Below, piece by piece: positions 27,181 to 36,612 of a DNA stretch of 64,000 nt. The translations under genes and the position numbers were made by a program. The notes beneath the pieces were generated by a model. It was not told the DNA's origin and ran no database searches. It was given only the letters and a program-made list of their open reading frames with translations. This DNA comes from Beijerinckiaceae bacterium (lineage in GTDB: Bacteria; Pseudomonadota; Alphaproteobacteria; Rhizobiales; Beijerinckiaceae), in NCBI GenBank assembly GCA_027531565.1, contig JAPZSB010000005.1, positions 434,001 through 498,000 of the forward strand, given 5' to 3'. Each line of letters begins with the position of its first letter. The first letter of the stretch is position 1.

Positions 27181-27201
27181 CACGGCGAGGGGCGGGGTCG
27201 C

Positions 27202-27648
27202 ATGGCCGAGATCCTGTTCTACCACCTGCAGGGGCAGCGCCTCGAGGCGGCACTGCCGCTCCTGCTGGAAAAGGCGCTGGAGAAGGGCTGGAATGCGGTC
27301 ATCCGCTCCGGCTCGGCAGAGCGGCTCGCCGTGCTTGACGAAACGCTCTGGTCCTATCGGGAAGACAGCTTCCTGCCTCATGGCCGGGAGGAGGAGGGCG
27401 ATGCGGAGCACCAGCCCATCCTGCTGACGACGGGCGACTGCCTCGCCAACAATCCGGACATCCTGTTTCTGGTCGATCGCGCGCCGCTCCCGGCGCAATA
27501 TCCATTCGAGCGCGTCGTTCTGATGTTCGACGGCGATGACCCCGAGGCCGTCGACCAGGCCCGCTCGGCCTGGAAAACCGTCAAGGGCCTCGGGCATCCT
27601 GCAACCTACTGGCAGCAGGATTCAGGCCGCTGGGTGAAGAAGGCCTGA
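27202..27648 (+). CDS. holC: DNA polymerase III chi subunit
   Basis: Chi links the clamp loader to single-strand-binding protein. The 148-residue protein, near the E. coli length of 147, has the family features EILFYHLQGQRLEAALPLLL at the start, QPILLTTGD and ERVVLMFDG in the middle, and YWQQDSGRWVKKA at the end. Read with pepA. It converges with the RhtB gene, with only two bases between stop codons. Confidence 0.92.
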   Translation: MAEILFYHLQGQRLEAALPLLLEKALEKGWNAVIRSGSAERLAVLDETLWSYREDSFLPHGREEEGDAEHQPILLTTGDCLANNPDILFLVDRAPLPAQYPFERVVLMFDGDDPEAVDQARSAWKTVKGLGHPATYWQQDSGRWVKKA

Positions 27649-27650
27649 CG

Positions 27651-28274
27651 TCAGCGCTGGGCGGTCGCCAGCAGCCCGCCAATGCCCACGAACATGCCGC
27701 CGGTGATGCGGTTGAAGGTACGGGCATGGCGGCTGAGCCAGGGCGCGATTTTCTGCGCGGCAAAGGCCAGGACCAACTCGTAGAGGATCTCGACCAGGAC
27801 AAAGGTCCCGCCGAAAATCGCGAGATTGGCGAGAAACCCCGTCCCGGGCACCATGAATTGCGGCAGGAAGGCTGCAAAGAAGATCAGCGCTTTCGGGTTG
27901 GAGGCTGCGACGAGGAAACCCTGCCTGAACAGGGTCGCGCCGCTTTCGGCCCGGCCCGATCCATCGTCCGCCTCGGCGCGCACCAGCGTCGGTGGCGCAC
28001 GCCAGAGGCGGATGCCGAGATAGACGAGATAGGCCGCGCCGACCCATTTGGCGATGACAAAGGCCTTCTCGCTGGCCGCAAGCAGCGCGCCGAGCCCGGC
28101 AAGCGAGGCCGCGATCAGCACGAGGAAGCCAAGGCCGCCACCGACAACCGTGAAGATCGTCTTGCGGAAGCCGTGCTGGACTCCGTGGGTCAGCGAGAGC
28201 AGCCCGTTCGGGCCGGGCGTGAGCGACAGGCCGATCGCCGCCGCGAAATAGACCAGCCAGATTTCGAAGCTCAT
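27651..28274 (-). CDS. LysE/RhtB family amino-acid exporter
   Basis: A 207-residue inner-membrane protein of the LysE/RhtB superfamily, which exports amino acids or their analogues. Features are SLTPGPNGLLSLTHGVQHG in the first loop, six hydrophobic segments and GAAYLVYLGIRLWR after the third helix, all standard for RhtB. The substrate cannot be read from sequence. It lies 34 bases downstream of the ABC-F gene on the same strand. Confidence 0.9.
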   Translation of the reverse strand: MSFEIWLVYFAAAIGLSLTPGPNGLLSLTHGVQHGFRKTIFTVVGGGLGFLVLIAASLAGLGALLAASEKAFVIAKWVGAAYLVYLGIRLWRAPPTLVRAEADDGSGRAESGATLFRQGFLVAASNPKALIFFAAFLPQFMVPGTGFLANLAIFGGTFVLVEILYELVLAFAAQKIAPWLSRHARTFNRITGGMFVGIGGLLATAQR

Positions 28275-28308
28275 GGGACCACCCGGGAACGAGAACGACT
28301 CGTGCAGC

Positions 28309-30186
28309 CTAGCTGGCTGCTTCGATCTCCGCCATCACCTCGAGCCATTCCTCCTCGATTGTGGCGAGCCTTTCTGCGAGGGCAGCCCGGTCCCGGGCGA
28401 TCTGCGCCGCCCGTTCCGGGCTCTTCGCGAAGGTATCCGGCGCAGCCAGTGCCTCGTCCGCGCGGGCCAGAAGGGCCTGCAGCTTCTCCATCTGCACTTC
28501 AAGATTCCGGGCTTTTTCCTTGAGCGGCTTGATGTTTTGCCGCCTCTCTGCCGCCTGCCGGCGTTGTTCCGCCTGGCCGCTGGCTTCACGATCCGCCGGC
28601 CCCTCCGCATTCTGGCCACCGCGGGCGGCAACGATCATCGCCTCGTAATCATCGAGATCACCGTCGAAGGTCTTCACCACGCCGTCCGCCACCAGCCAGA
28701 GCCGGTCGCAGGAGGCATCCAGGATCGCCCGGTCATGGCTGACGATGATCACCGCGCCCCGGTATTCCGCCAGCGCCTCGACCAGCGCCTCGCGCATCGG
28801 AATGTCGAGATGGTTGGTCGGTTCGTCGAGGATGAGCAGATGCGGCCCGTCGAAAGCCGCCAGACCGAGGAGCAGGCGCGCCTTCTCGCCGCCGGAAAGG
28901 CGGGCAATCGGGGTATCGGCCTTGTCCACGCCGAAACCGAGCTGCGCCGTCCGGGCGCGGATCTGGGCTTCGCCCGCTTGCGGCGGCATCTTCCGGCGCA
29001 CCAGCGCATAGGGGGTCTCGGAGGCGTCGAGCTCATCGAGCTGGTGCTGTGCGAAATACGCCACGCTGAGTTTCGGAGCCCGGCGCACCTCGCCCTGCAG
29101 GGGTGCGAGACGACCGGCGATCAGCTTCACCAGCGTGGACTTGCCATTGCCGTTCTGGCCGAGCAGGCCGATCCGGTCATCCTCGGCGATCGAGAGCGTG
29201 AGATTGCGCAGGACCACCCGATCGCCATAGCCGGCGGCGGCCCGGTCCATCGTGACGATGGGCGGCGAAAGCGGCTTTTCCGGATTGGGCAGATGGAGGC
29301 TTGCCGATTCCTCGCGGGCGAACACGGCGACGGGTCCCAGCTTCTCGAGCTGCTTCACGCGGCTCTGCGCCTGCTTGGCCTTGCTCGCCTTGGCCTTGAA
29401 GCGGTCGATGAAGGCCTGCAGATGGGCGCGCTGCGCCGCCACCTTGTCGGCCTCCTTCTCGGCCAGCATTGCCTTTTCCGCCCGCTGGCGGGCGAAAAGC
29501 GAGTAATTGCCGCGATAGAAGGTCATCCTGCCGCGATCGAGATGCAGGATCGCATCGCAGACCGAGTCGAGGAATTCCTTGTCGTGGCTCACAACGAGGA
29601 GAGTATGCGGATAGCGGCGCAGATGCGATTTCAGCCAGATCGCGCCTTCGATATCGAGATAGTTGGTCGGTTCGTCGAGCAGCAGCAGGTCGGGCTCGAG
29701 GAACAGCATCGCCGCGAGGCTGACCCGCATCCGCCAGCCGCCGGAGAAATCCGAGCAGGGGCGCGCCTGATCCTCATGGCTGAAGCCGAGGCCGGACAGG
29801 ATGGAAGCCGCGCGGGCAGGGGCGGCATGCGCGCCGATATCGGCGAGCCGGATCTGGATCTCGGCGATGCGGGCGGGATCGGTCGCCGTTTCCGATTCCG
29901 CCAGCAGGGAGGAGCGCTCGGTATCGGCGGCGAGCACATAGTCGAGCAGGCTGACCGGCCCGCCCGGCGCTTCCTGCGCCACGTGCCCCATCCGCGCGCC
30001 ACGCGGCAGCGAGAACGAACCGCTTTCCGGCGCGATCTCGCCGAGCAGCAGGCGGAACAGCGTGGACTTGCCGCAGCCATTCCGGCCGACCAGCCCGCAG
30101 CGCGCCCCGTCCGGCAGGGTGACGGAAGCGGAATCGATGAGCAGGCGCGGCCCGAGGCGATAGGTGAGTTCGGACAAGGTGAGCAT
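28309..30186 (-). CDS. ABC-F family ATPase (Uup/YheS-like)
   Basis: A 625-residue soluble protein with two ABC ATPase domains and no membrane domain, the ABC-F plan; members act on ribosomes. First domain: VGRNGCGKST and DEPTNYLD. An interdomain linker rich in KAKQAQSRVKQLEKL follows. Second domain: GQNGNGKST, LSGGEKARL and DEPTNHLD. The C-terminus forms a long coiled coil rich in Ala/Glu/Arg. The start MLTLSELTYRLG is the family N-terminus. The 216-base leader region contains an 11-bp inverted repeat close to the start. More like YheS than antibiotic-resistance types, judged by eye. Confidence 0.9.
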   Translation of the reverse strand: MLTLSELTYRLGPRLLIDSASVTLPDGARCGLVGRNGCGKSTLFRLLLGEIAPESGSFSLPRGARMGHVAQEAPGGPVSLLDYVLAADTERSSLLAESETATDPARIAEIQIRLADIGAHAAPARAASILSGLGFSHEDQARPCSDFSGGWRMRVSLAAMLFLEPDLLLLDEPTNYLDIEGAIWLKSHLRRYPHTLLVVSHDKEFLDSVCDAILHLDRGRMTFYRGNYSLFARQRAEKAMLAEKEADKVAAQRAHLQAFIDRFKAKASKAKQAQSRVKQLEKLGPVAVFAREESASLHLPNPEKPLSPPIVTMDRAAAGYGDRVVLRNLTLSIAEDDRIGLLGQNGNGKSTLVKLIAGRLAPLQGEVRRAPKLSVAYFAQHQLDELDASETPYALVRRKMPPQAGEAQIRARTAQLGFGVDKADTPIARLSGGEKARLLLGLAAFDGPHLLILDEPTNHLDIPMREALVEALAEYRGAVIIVSHDRAILDASCDRLWLVADGVVKTFDGDLDDYEAMIVAARGGQNAEGPADREASGQAEQRRQAAERRQNIKPLKEKARNLEVQMEKLQALLARADEALAAPDTFAKSPERAAQIARDRAALAERLATIEEEWLEVMAEIEAAS

Positions 30187-30217
30187 CGCCGCGATATGCA
30201 TCAACCGCGCCGGGCTG

Positions 30218-30272
30218 GCCAGCCTTCCCGCGCAACAGCGCCTTGAATTGATCGGGCGGGCGGAAGGCTGGC
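30218..30272. repeat. 11-bp inverted repeat between ABC-F gene and ndk
   Basis: GCCAGCCTTCC (30218-30228) and GGAAGGCTGGC (30262-30272) are exact reverse complements around 33 bases, within which GCGC-AACA-GCGC forms a further short hairpin. It lies 31 bases upstream of the ABC-F start on that gene's leader side and about 130 bases upstream of ndk. Confidence 0.5.
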
Positions 30273-30402
30273 GGAGGGAATGGCGGGTTCGGGCCGGGAG
30301 CCGCGTGTTGCACCGCAGAATTCTCGCCCGGCAACCATTGAACGTCACCGCCGGCCCCGCTATAGAGCCGCCCAGACCCATCCGAAGAGGCAAGAGGATT
30401 TC

Positions 30403-30825
30403 ATGGCCATTCAACGCACGTTCTCGATCATCAAGCCGGACGCGACCGAGCGGAACCTGACCGGCGCGATCAATGCCGTCATCGAGGAATCGGGCCTGCG
30501 CATCGTCGCCCAGAAGCGGATCATCATGGCCCGCCGGGAAGCGGAAGCCTTCTATGCCGTCCACAGGGAGCGGCCTTTCTTCGGTGAACTCGTGGATTTC
30601 ATGGTCTCCGGCCCGGTCGTCGTGCAGGTTCTCGAGGGCGAGAATGCCGTCCTGCGCTATCGCGACGTGATGGGCGCCACCAACCCGGCCAATGCCGCCG
30701 AGGGCACGATCCGCAAGCGCTTCGCCCGTTCGATCGGCGAGAACTCGGTCCACGGCTCGGATTCGCCGGAAAATGCCGCGATCGAGATCGCCCAGTTCTT
30801 CTCGGGCAACGAAATCGTCGGCTGA
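30403..30825 (+). CDS. ndk: nucleoside diphosphate kinase
   Basis: Balances nucleoside triphosphate pools by phosphotransfer through a phosphohistidine. The 140-residue protein begins [15 protein letters not shown] and has the active His117 in NSVHGSDS. Start is preceded by AAGAGGA. A strong terminator follows 26 bases after the stop codon. Confidence 0.97.
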   Translation: MAIQRTFSIIKPDATERNLTGAINAVIEESGLRIVAQKRIIMARREAEAFYAVHRERPFFGELVDFMVSGPVVVQVLEGENAVLRYRDVMGATNPANAAEGTIRKRFARSIGENSVHGSDSPENAAIEIAQFFSGNEIVG

Positions 30826-30850
30826 ACCAGCGCTGCGGCGAAGACGTTCA

Positions 30851-30876
30851 AGGCCGGGCTTCTGCCCGGCCTTTTT
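30851..30876 (+). terminator. intrinsic terminator after ndk
   Basis: AGGCCGGGC and GCCCGGCCT form a perfect 9-bp stem with a TTCT loop, running into TTTTT. It directly follows ndk and precedes the EamA gene, so it separates the two units. Confidence 0.92.
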
Positions 30877-30981
30877 CGTTCCAGAAGCGGGCGTGATGGA
30901 TCAACCTGAAAGTTTGATTGGTCGCGGACCAGGAAACGGCGGATAACACGGGCATCACCTGATCGATTTCGAGGTATTCCT

Positions 30982-31863
30982 TTGCCCTTCCGCGACATTT
31001 CCCTTGCCGTCCTGGTTGTCTTTGTCTGGGGCGTGAATTTCGTCGCCATCAAGATCGGCGTGCAGGATGTGCCGCCTTTGCTGCTGACGGCTCTCCGGTT
31101 CTTCTTCACGGCGCTGCCGGCCGTCTTCTTCATCCCGCGACCGGCCGTTCGCTGGACTACCCTGGCGGCCTTTGGCATCCTGCTCGGGGTCGTCAAGTTC
31201 GGCCTCATCTTCTCGGCCGTGAAACTCGGCATGCCGGCAGGCCTGACCTCGCTGGTCGTGCAGGTGCAGGTCTTCCTGACCATGGCGCTGGCGTTCCTGC
31301 TGCTGGGCGAACGGCCGACCCCGCTCCAGACGCTCGGCGCGGCCATCGGCTTTGCCGGCATCGGCATCGTCGCGATCGAGCGCTTCCAGGGCGCGACCTT
31401 CGTACCCTTCCTGATGCTGATGGGGGGCGCCCTGAGCTGGGCCTCGGCCAACATGGTGATCAAGAAGGCCGGGCGCGTGAACATGCTCGCCTTCCTCGTC
31501 TGGGCCAGCCTGTTTGCGCCGGTGCCGCTCTTCCTTGCCTCGCTGGCCGTCGAAGGCTGGCCGGCGATCCAGGCCAGCCTGTCACCGCCGAGCCTCGCCA
31601 GCATCCTGTCGCTGGCGTTCATCGTGCTGCCCTCTACGCTGTTCGCCTTCGCCGTCTGGAACGACCTGCTCCAGCGCTACTCGACCGGCATGGTCACGCC
31701 TTTCGCGCTGCTGGTGCCGGTCTTCGGGCTGTTCAGCGGCACGATCCTGCTGGATGAGCCGTTTTCCGTCCTTGCGATGATCGGCAGTGCTGTTGTCTTT
31801 GCCGGCCTGATGATCAATGTTTTCGGAGACCGGCTGGGCCGCGCCCGGCCCGCCCTGAGGTAA
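30982..31863 (+). CDS. EamA family permease (DMT superfamily)
   Basis: A 293-residue inner-membrane protein with ten hydrophobic segments in two EamA repeats, of the drug/metabolite transporter superfamily. WGVNFVAIKIG in helix 1 and LRFFFTALPAVFF in helix 2 are typical. The start codon is TTG at 30982 with GAGG eight bases upstream; no ATG gives a better N-terminus. The substrate is unknown. It ends three bases before the molybdopterin oxidoreductase gene, so both are probably read together. Confidence 0.88.
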   Translation: MPFRDISLAVLVVFVWGVNFVAIKIGVQDVPPLLLTALRFFFTALPAVFFIPRPAVRWTTLAAFGILLGVVKFGLIFSAVKLGMPAGLTSLVVQVQVFLTMALAFLLLGERPTPLQTLGAAIGFAGIGIVAIERFQGATFVPFLMLMGGALSWASANMVIKKAGRVNMLAFLVWASLFAPVPLFLASLAVEGWPAIQASLSPPSLASILSLAFIVLPSTLFAFAVWNDLLQRYSTGMVTPFALLVPVFGLFSGTILLDEPFSVLAMIGSAVVFAGLMINVFGDRLGRARPALR

Positions 31864-31866
31864 CCC

Positions 31867-33969
31867 ATGAACGCCCCCGTCACGTCGATCTTCCGCCCGT
31901 CGGTCTGCCCGCATGATTGCCCGAGCGCCTGCTCGCTGGATGTCGAGGTGCTGCCGAACAACCGGATCGGCAAGGTGCGGGGCCTCGCCAGCCAGACCTA
32001 CACGGCCGGCGTGATCTGCGCGAAAGTCGCGCGCTATGCCGAGCGGATCCACCATCCCGACCGGCTGACCGAACCGATGATGCGCTCGGGGCCGAAAGGC
32101 AGCGGCCAGTTCCGCCCGATCAGCTGGGAAGAGGCGCTCGACCGCACCGCCGAAGCCTTCATCGAGGCCGAGCGGAAACACGGGAGCGAGGCGGTCTGGC
32201 CGTATTTCTATGCCGGCACGATGGGGCTGGTCATGCGTGATGGCATCAATCGCCTGCGCCATGCGAAGCGCTATTCCGGCATGTATGACACGATCTGCAC
32301 CAACATGGCCTGGACGGGCTATGTCGCCGGCACCGGCCGGCTTGCAGGGGTCGATCCGCGCGAGATGGCCAAGTCGGATTGCGTGGTGATCTGGGGCACG
32401 AATGCCGTCCACACTCAGGTCAATGTGATGACGCATGCCATGCGCGCACGGAAGGAGCGCGGCGCGCCGATCATCGTCGTCGATGTCTATATGAACGAGA
32501 CGATGCGGCAGGCCGACATCCCGCTGCTGGTCCGGCCCGGCACCGATGCCGCTCTGGCCTGCGGAATCATCCATGTCCTGCTGCGCGAGGACCTGGCAGA
32601 CCGGGACTATCTCGCCCGGATGACCGATTTCTCCCCCGAGGCGGAAGCGCATTTCGCCACCCGCACGCCCGAATGGGCGGAGGCGATCTGCGGTGTTCCG
32701 GCCGCCGAGATCGAATCCGTGGCCCGGCTTCTCGGGGAGAAGCGGCGCTGCTTCTTCCGGCTGGGCTACGGCTTTGCCCGCCAGCGCAACGGCGCGGTCA
32801 ACATGCATGCCGCGCTCTGCATCCCGACATTGCTCGGCGCGTGGCAGTTCGAGGGCGGCGGCGCCTTTCATTCGAATTCGGGCACCTATGGCATTTCCAA
32901 GCGGATGATCGAGGGGCTGGATGCCCTCGATCCGAAGATCCGCTGGCTCGACCAGTCCCGCATCGGCTCCGTCCTCACCGGCGATGCCGAGGCGCTGAAG
33001 AACGGCCCGCCGGTTACGGCGATGCTGATCCAGAACACCAATCCGGTTTCGGTGGCGCCGGAACAGCGCCTCGTCCGCAAGGGCTTCGCCCGCGAGGATC
33101 TTTTCACCGTGGTCCATGAGCAGTTCATGACCGAAACCGCCGAGATGGCGGATATCGTGCTGCCGGCCACGATGTTCATGGAGCATGACGATCTCTACCA
33201 GGGCGGCGGCCATACCCATCTGATGCTGGGCCCGAAGCTCGTCGAGCCGCCGGGGCAATGCCGTACCAATCACGACGTGATCGTCGCCCTCGCGCAGCGG
33301 CTCGGCGCGGAGCATCCCGGCTTCGCGATGACCCCGCGCGAGCATATCGACTGGGCCCTGCAGAACGGCAATCGCGGGACGCTGGCCGACCTCGAGCGCG
33401 AGGGCTTTGTCGATACCGATCCACCTTTCGAATCGGCCCATTTCACCAAAGGCTTCGGCCATCGCGAGGGCAAGTTCCGCTTCTCGCCGGACTGGCGCAG
33501 GATCCCGCTGAAGAGCGACGGGCTGATGGGCCCGTGGCAGGATATGCCGGCGCTGCCGGATCACTGGGCGGTCATCGAGGAAGCGAATGCCGAGTATCCG
33601 TTCCGGCTCGTCACGGCGCCGGCGCGTTCCTTCCTGAACTCGACCTTCACCGAAACGCCCGGCTCGAAGAAGCGCGAAGGGGAGCCGGCGCTGATGATCC
33701 ATCCCGAGGATGCGGCGATGCTCGGCGTGGGTGAGGGCGAGACGCTGCGCGTCATCAATCCGCGCGGCGATGTGGAGCTGGTGGCGAAGCTGTTCGACGG
33801 GCTCCGCCGCGGGGTGGTCATTGCCGAGGGGATCTTCCCGAACAAGGCCCACCGGCGCGGGGAGGGGATCAATGTGCTGACCGGCTCTGACCCCGCGGCC
33901 CCGCGCGGAGGAGCGGCGTTCCATGACAACCGCGTCCGGCTCGAGAAGATCTCGCTTGCCTCGTCCTGA
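31867..33969 (+). CDS. molybdopterin oxidoreductase, DMSO-reductase family
   Basis: A 700-residue enzyme of the bis-MGD molybdenum or tungsten family. The N-terminal [4Fe-4S] motif is complete (Cys14, Cys18, Cys22, Cys51). The central domain contains VVIWGTNAVHTQ and VVDVYMNETMRQAD, typical MGD-binding parts, and the C-terminal molydopterin dinucleotide-binding domain contains MIHPEDAAMLGVGEGE. No Tat signal precedes the Cys motif, so it is probably cytoplasmic. Substrate unknown; no partner electron-transfer subunit is encoded nearby. Follows an EamA permease and precedes a WYL-type regulator gene. Confidence 0.9.
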   Translation: MNAPVTSIFRPSVCPHDCPSACSLDVEVLPNNRIGKVRGLASQTYTAGVICAKVARYAERIHHPDRLTEPMMRSGPKGSGQFRPISWEEALDRTAEAFIEAERKHGSEAVWPYFYAGTMGLVMRDGINRLRHAKRYSGMYDTICTNMAWTGYVAGTGRLAGVDPREMAKSDCVVIWGTNAVHTQVNVMTHAMRARKERGAPIIVVDVYMNETMRQADIPLLVRPGTDAALACGIIHVLLREDLADRDYLARMTDFSPEAEAHFATRTPEWAEAICGVPAAEIESVARLLGEKRRCFFRLGYGFARQRNGAVNMHAALCIPTLLGAWQFEGGGAFHSNSGTYGISKRMIEGLDALDPKIRWLDQSRIGSVLTGDAEALKNGPPVTAMLIQNTNPVSVAPEQRLVRKGFAREDLFTVVHEQFMTETAEMADIVLPATMFMEHDDLYQGGGHTHLMLGPKLVEPPGQCRTNHDVIVALAQRLGAEHPGFAMTPREHIDWALQNGNRGTLADLEREGFVDTDPPFESAHFTKGFGHREGKFRFSPDWRRIPLKSDGLMGPWQDMPALPDHWAVIEEANAEYPFRLVTAPARSFLNSTFTETPGSKKREGEPALMIHPEDAAMLGVGEGETLRVINPRGDVELVAKLFDGLRRGVVIAEGIFPNKAHRRGEGINVLTGSDPAAPRGGAAFHDNRVRLEKISLASS

Positions 33970-33984
33970 CAGGGATTGTCAGGA
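33964..33984. promoter_or_regulatory. 8-bp inverted repeat upstream of the WYL regulator
   Basis: TCCTGACA (33964-33971) and TGTCAGGA (33977-33984) are perfect reverse complements separated by GGGAT. The repeat overlaps the oxidoreductase stop codon and lies 19 bases before the regulator start at 34004. No T-run follows, so an operator, perhaps for autoregulation, is more likely than a terminator. Confidence 0.5.
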
Positions 33985-34003
33985 TGCGGGCCTATAGGAA
34001 GCC

Positions 34004-34723
34004 ATGGCCCGGTCCGAACGCCTGCTGACCCTGACCCAAGCCCTGCGTCGCCGGCGCCGCCCGGTGACGGCGGCAACGCTCGCCTCGGAATTGCAGGTCT
34101 CGGAGCGGACGATCTACCGCGACGTTGCCAGCCTTCAGGGCGCCGGTGTGCCGATCCGCGGCGAGGCGGGCATCGGCTATATCCTCGAACCCGGCTATGA
34201 TCTGCCACCGCTGATGCTGACGCCCGAGGAGGGCGAGGCACTGATGCTCGGTGCGCGTTTCGTGCGCGAGCGCGGGGACCCCGAACTCCGCCGCATCATC
34301 GACGATGCCATTGCCAAGATCGAGGCCGTGCTGCCGGAATCGACGCGTCTGTCCCTGCGGGAGGCGCCGCTTTACGCCCCGCTCTATGGCAGCTTGCCGA
34401 TTGACCGGATTTCCGCCAGCCAGATGCGGCGCGCCGTGCGGGAGAACCGCAAGCTGCGGATCAGCTACCGCGATCCCAACGGGCAGGAAACCGAACGCAC
34501 GGTCTGGCCGGTCCTGCTCGGCTATTTCGAGCGGAGCCGCGTGCTGATCGGCTTCTGCGAATTGCGTCAGGATTTCCGCACCTTCCGGACCGACAGGATG
34601 CAGGCGATCCAGGTGCTGGACGAGCGACCGCCGCTGCGGCGCGCGATCCTGTTGCGTCAATGGGAAAAGCATGTCGCGGAGCAGGAATGGGGCCGCGAGG
34701 ATTGCGTCTCAGGTCCGCCGTAA
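34004..34723 (+). CDS. YafY-type HTH/WYL transcriptional regulator
   Basis: A 239-residue predicted regulator. The N-terminal winged helix-turn-helix reads TAATLASELQVSERTIYRDV (about residues 22-41), the DeoR/HTH_11 form. The rest is a WYL-type ligand domain with KLRISYRDPNGQETER and a C-terminal LRQDFRTFRTDRM pattern. WYL proteins often sense nucleic-acid or small-molecule ligands. It is 34 bases after the molybdopterin oxidoreductase, same strand, and may control that unit. Its last 15 bases overlap the end of purN on the opposite strand. Confidence 0.88.
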   Translation: MARSERLLTLTQALRRRRRPVTAATLASELQVSERTIYRDVASLQGAGVPIRGEAGIGYILEPGYDLPPLMLTPEEGEALMLGARFVRERGDPELRRIIDDAIAKIEAVLPESTRLSLREAPLYAPLYGSLPIDRISASQMRRAVRENRKLRISYRDPNGQETERTVWPVLLGYFERSRVLIGFCELRQDFRTFRTDRMQAIQVLDERPPLRRAILLRQWEKHVAEQEWGREDCVSGPP

Positions 34724-35335
34724 GACCCGCTGCTCCTCGATGACAAGCGAATCCGACGCCAGAAGGCGAAGGGTTTCCGGGTAGATCCGGTGCTCCTGTT
34801 CCAGCACGCGGGCCGCGAGGCTGGCTTCCGTATCGTCATCCAGCACGGGGACGGCCGCCTGCAGGATGATCGGACCCTCGTCCATGCCGGGCGTGACGAA
34901 ATGCGTGGTGCAGCCATGCAGCTTCACGCCGGCTTCCAGCGCGCGGGCATGGGTATCCAGACCCTTGAAGGCGGGCAGGAGGGCAGGGTGGATGTTGATC
35001 ATCCGGCCTTGCCAGGCCTCGCAGAACCCCGTCGTCAGCAGCCGCATGAACCCGGCGAGGCAGACAATCTCTACCCGATGCGCGATCAGGATCTCCTGCA
35101 TCGCCGCATCGAAGGCCGCGCGGTCCTTGCCATAGGCCTTGTGCTCGACGACGGCGGTGGCGATCCCGGCCTCGCGGGCAAAAACCAGCCCGCCAGCTTC
35201 CGGCTTGTTGGACAGGACGAGCACGATCTCGGCCGGAAAGCCGGGGCTGCGCGCGGCCCGGACCAGCGCCTCCATGTTGGAGCCGCGCCCGGAAATCAGG
35301 ATGGCGACGCGCTTCTTCTGCCGCTCGCGCATCAT
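34709..35335 (-). CDS. purN: phosphoribosylglycinamide formyltransferase
   Basis: Third step of purine synthesis, formyl transfer from 10-formyl-THF to GAR. The 208-residue protein has ISGRGSNMEAL at the start, the catalytic NIHPALLPAFKG loop and HFVTPGMDEGPII. Two ATGs in a row begin the frame (35335, 35332). It follows purM by one base, the conserved purM-purN operon, and its 3' end overlaps that of the WYL regulator gene by 15 bases. Confidence 0.95.
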   Translation of the reverse strand: MMRERQKKRVAILISGRGSNMEALVRAARSPGFPAEIVLVLSNKPEAGGLVFAREAGIATAVVEHKAYGKDRAAFDAAMQEILIAHRVEIVCLAGFMRLLTTGFCEAWQGRMINIHPALLPAFKGLDTHARALEAGVKLHGCTTHFVTPGMDEGPIILQAAVPVLDDDTEASLAARVLEQEHRIYPETLRLLASDSLVIEEQRVLRRT

Positions 35336-35336
35336 C

Positions 35337-36419
35337 TCAGAGAACCAGCGTTCCGCGCGGCCGCACCAGCGGCTCGCCTTCGGCCGCGATCAGCGTCCCG
35401 ACAACCGAAACCTGCTCTCCCGCATCCTGGAGGCTTGCCGTGACGCGTGCCACCTCGGCCGGATCGACCACAATGACCATGCCGATCCCGCAATTGAACG
35501 TCCGGAGCATTTCCGGCACGGCCACGCCGCCTGTCCGGGCCAGCCAGCCGAAAACGGGGGGCGGGCGGATCGCGCCGAGATCGAGATCGACGCCGAGCCC
35601 CTTCGGCAGAACGCGGGGAATATTGTCGATGAAGCCGCCGCCGGTGATATGCGCCAGCGCCTTGATGCCTCCGCCCGCCGGCCCGCGCAGGGCCGCCAGC
35701 AGCGACTTCACATAGATCCGCGTCGGCTCCAGCAGCGCCTCGCCAAGGCTCCTTTCCGGCGCGAAGGGCGCCGGAGCGTTCCAGCCGATACCGGACAGCG
35801 CAACGATCTTCCGCACCAGGGAATAGCCGTTCGAATGGACGCCCGATGAAGCGAGCCCGAGCAGGACATCGCCGGGGCGGATGGCGTCCGATCGCGGCAG
35901 CAGCGCATCGCGCTCTGCGGCACCGACCGCAAATCCGGCGAGGTCATAGTCTTTTTCGGCATAAAGGCCGGGCATTTCCGCCGTCTCGCCGCCGATCAGG
36001 GCTGCGCCTGCCTGCCGGCATCCCTCGGCAATGCCGCGGACAATCGCCACGCCAAGCTCCGGCGTCAGCTTGCCGGTGGCGAAATAATCGAGGAAGAACA
36101 GCGGCTCCGCGCCCTGGACGATCAGGTCATTGACGCACATGGCCACGAGATCGATGCCGATGGTCTCGTGACGGCCGCTCTCGATCGCGATCTTGACCTT
36201 GGTCCCGACACCGTCATTTGCCGCGACGAGGATCGGATCGCGGAAGCCGGCGGCCTTGAGGTCAAACAGCCCGCCGAACCCGCCGATCTCGGCATCGGCG
36301 CCGGGGCGGCGCGTCGCGCGGACAAGCGGCTTGATCTCCTCGACCATGGCGTTCCCGGCATCGATATCGACACCGGCATCGGCATAGGTCAGTCCATTGG
36401 TCGGGGGCTGGGTCGCCAT
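35337..36419 (-). CDS. purM: phosphoribosylformylglycinamidine cyclo-ligase
   Basis: Fifth step of purine synthesis, AIR synthetase. The 360-residue protein starts [19 protein letters not shown] and contains [19 protein letters not shown] and [13 protein letters not shown]. Sequence upstream in the same frame lacks family similarity, so the ATG at 36419 is preferred. Divergent from the CDP-alcohol phosphatidyltransferase gene; the 193-base gap shows no gene and no clear promoter. Confidence 0.96.
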   Translation of the reverse strand: MATQPPTNGLTYADAGVDIDAGNAMVEEIKPLVRATRRPGADAEIGGFGGLFDLKAAGFRDPILVAANDGVGTKVKIAIESGRHETIGIDLVAMCVNDLIVQGAEPLFFLDYFATGKLTPELGVAIVRGIAEGCRQAGAALIGGETAEMPGLYAEKDYDLAGFAVGAAERDALLPRSDAIRPGDVLLGLASSGVHSNGYSLVRKIVALSGIGWNAPAPFAPERSLGEALLEPTRIYVKSLLAALRGPAGGGIKALAHITGGGFIDNIPRVLPKGLGVDLDLGAIRPPPVFGWLARTGGVAVPEMLRTFNCGIGMVIVVDPAEVARVTASLQDAGEQVSVVGTLIAAEGEPLVRPRGTLVL

Positions 36420-36612
36420 CGGAGACACTCGCGGCTTTGCGGCAGGATGGGCTGGGAACAACCGCAACCGGGCGGAAAATGCAACCCCGATTGCCATCAA
36501 CCGGGCCGATTGCCGGGGATTTGACGCTCCCGCCGCCCTGCGCCAAGAGTATCGACCAAGAGAATCCTCTTTGGCCAGAAGAGCCCGGAACGGCCGACGG
36601 AGTCGCCTTGCC

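Noticed and set aside
31582..33924. 780-codon open frame opposite the molybdopterin oxidoreductase gene
   Set aside because: Antisense to an enzyme with complete cofactor motifs; no ribosome site or recognisable domain.
36420..36612. TTGACG and repeated CCAAGAG in the purM upstream gap as regulatory sites
   Set aside because: No matching -10, and the repeat is short and imperfect beyond seven bases.
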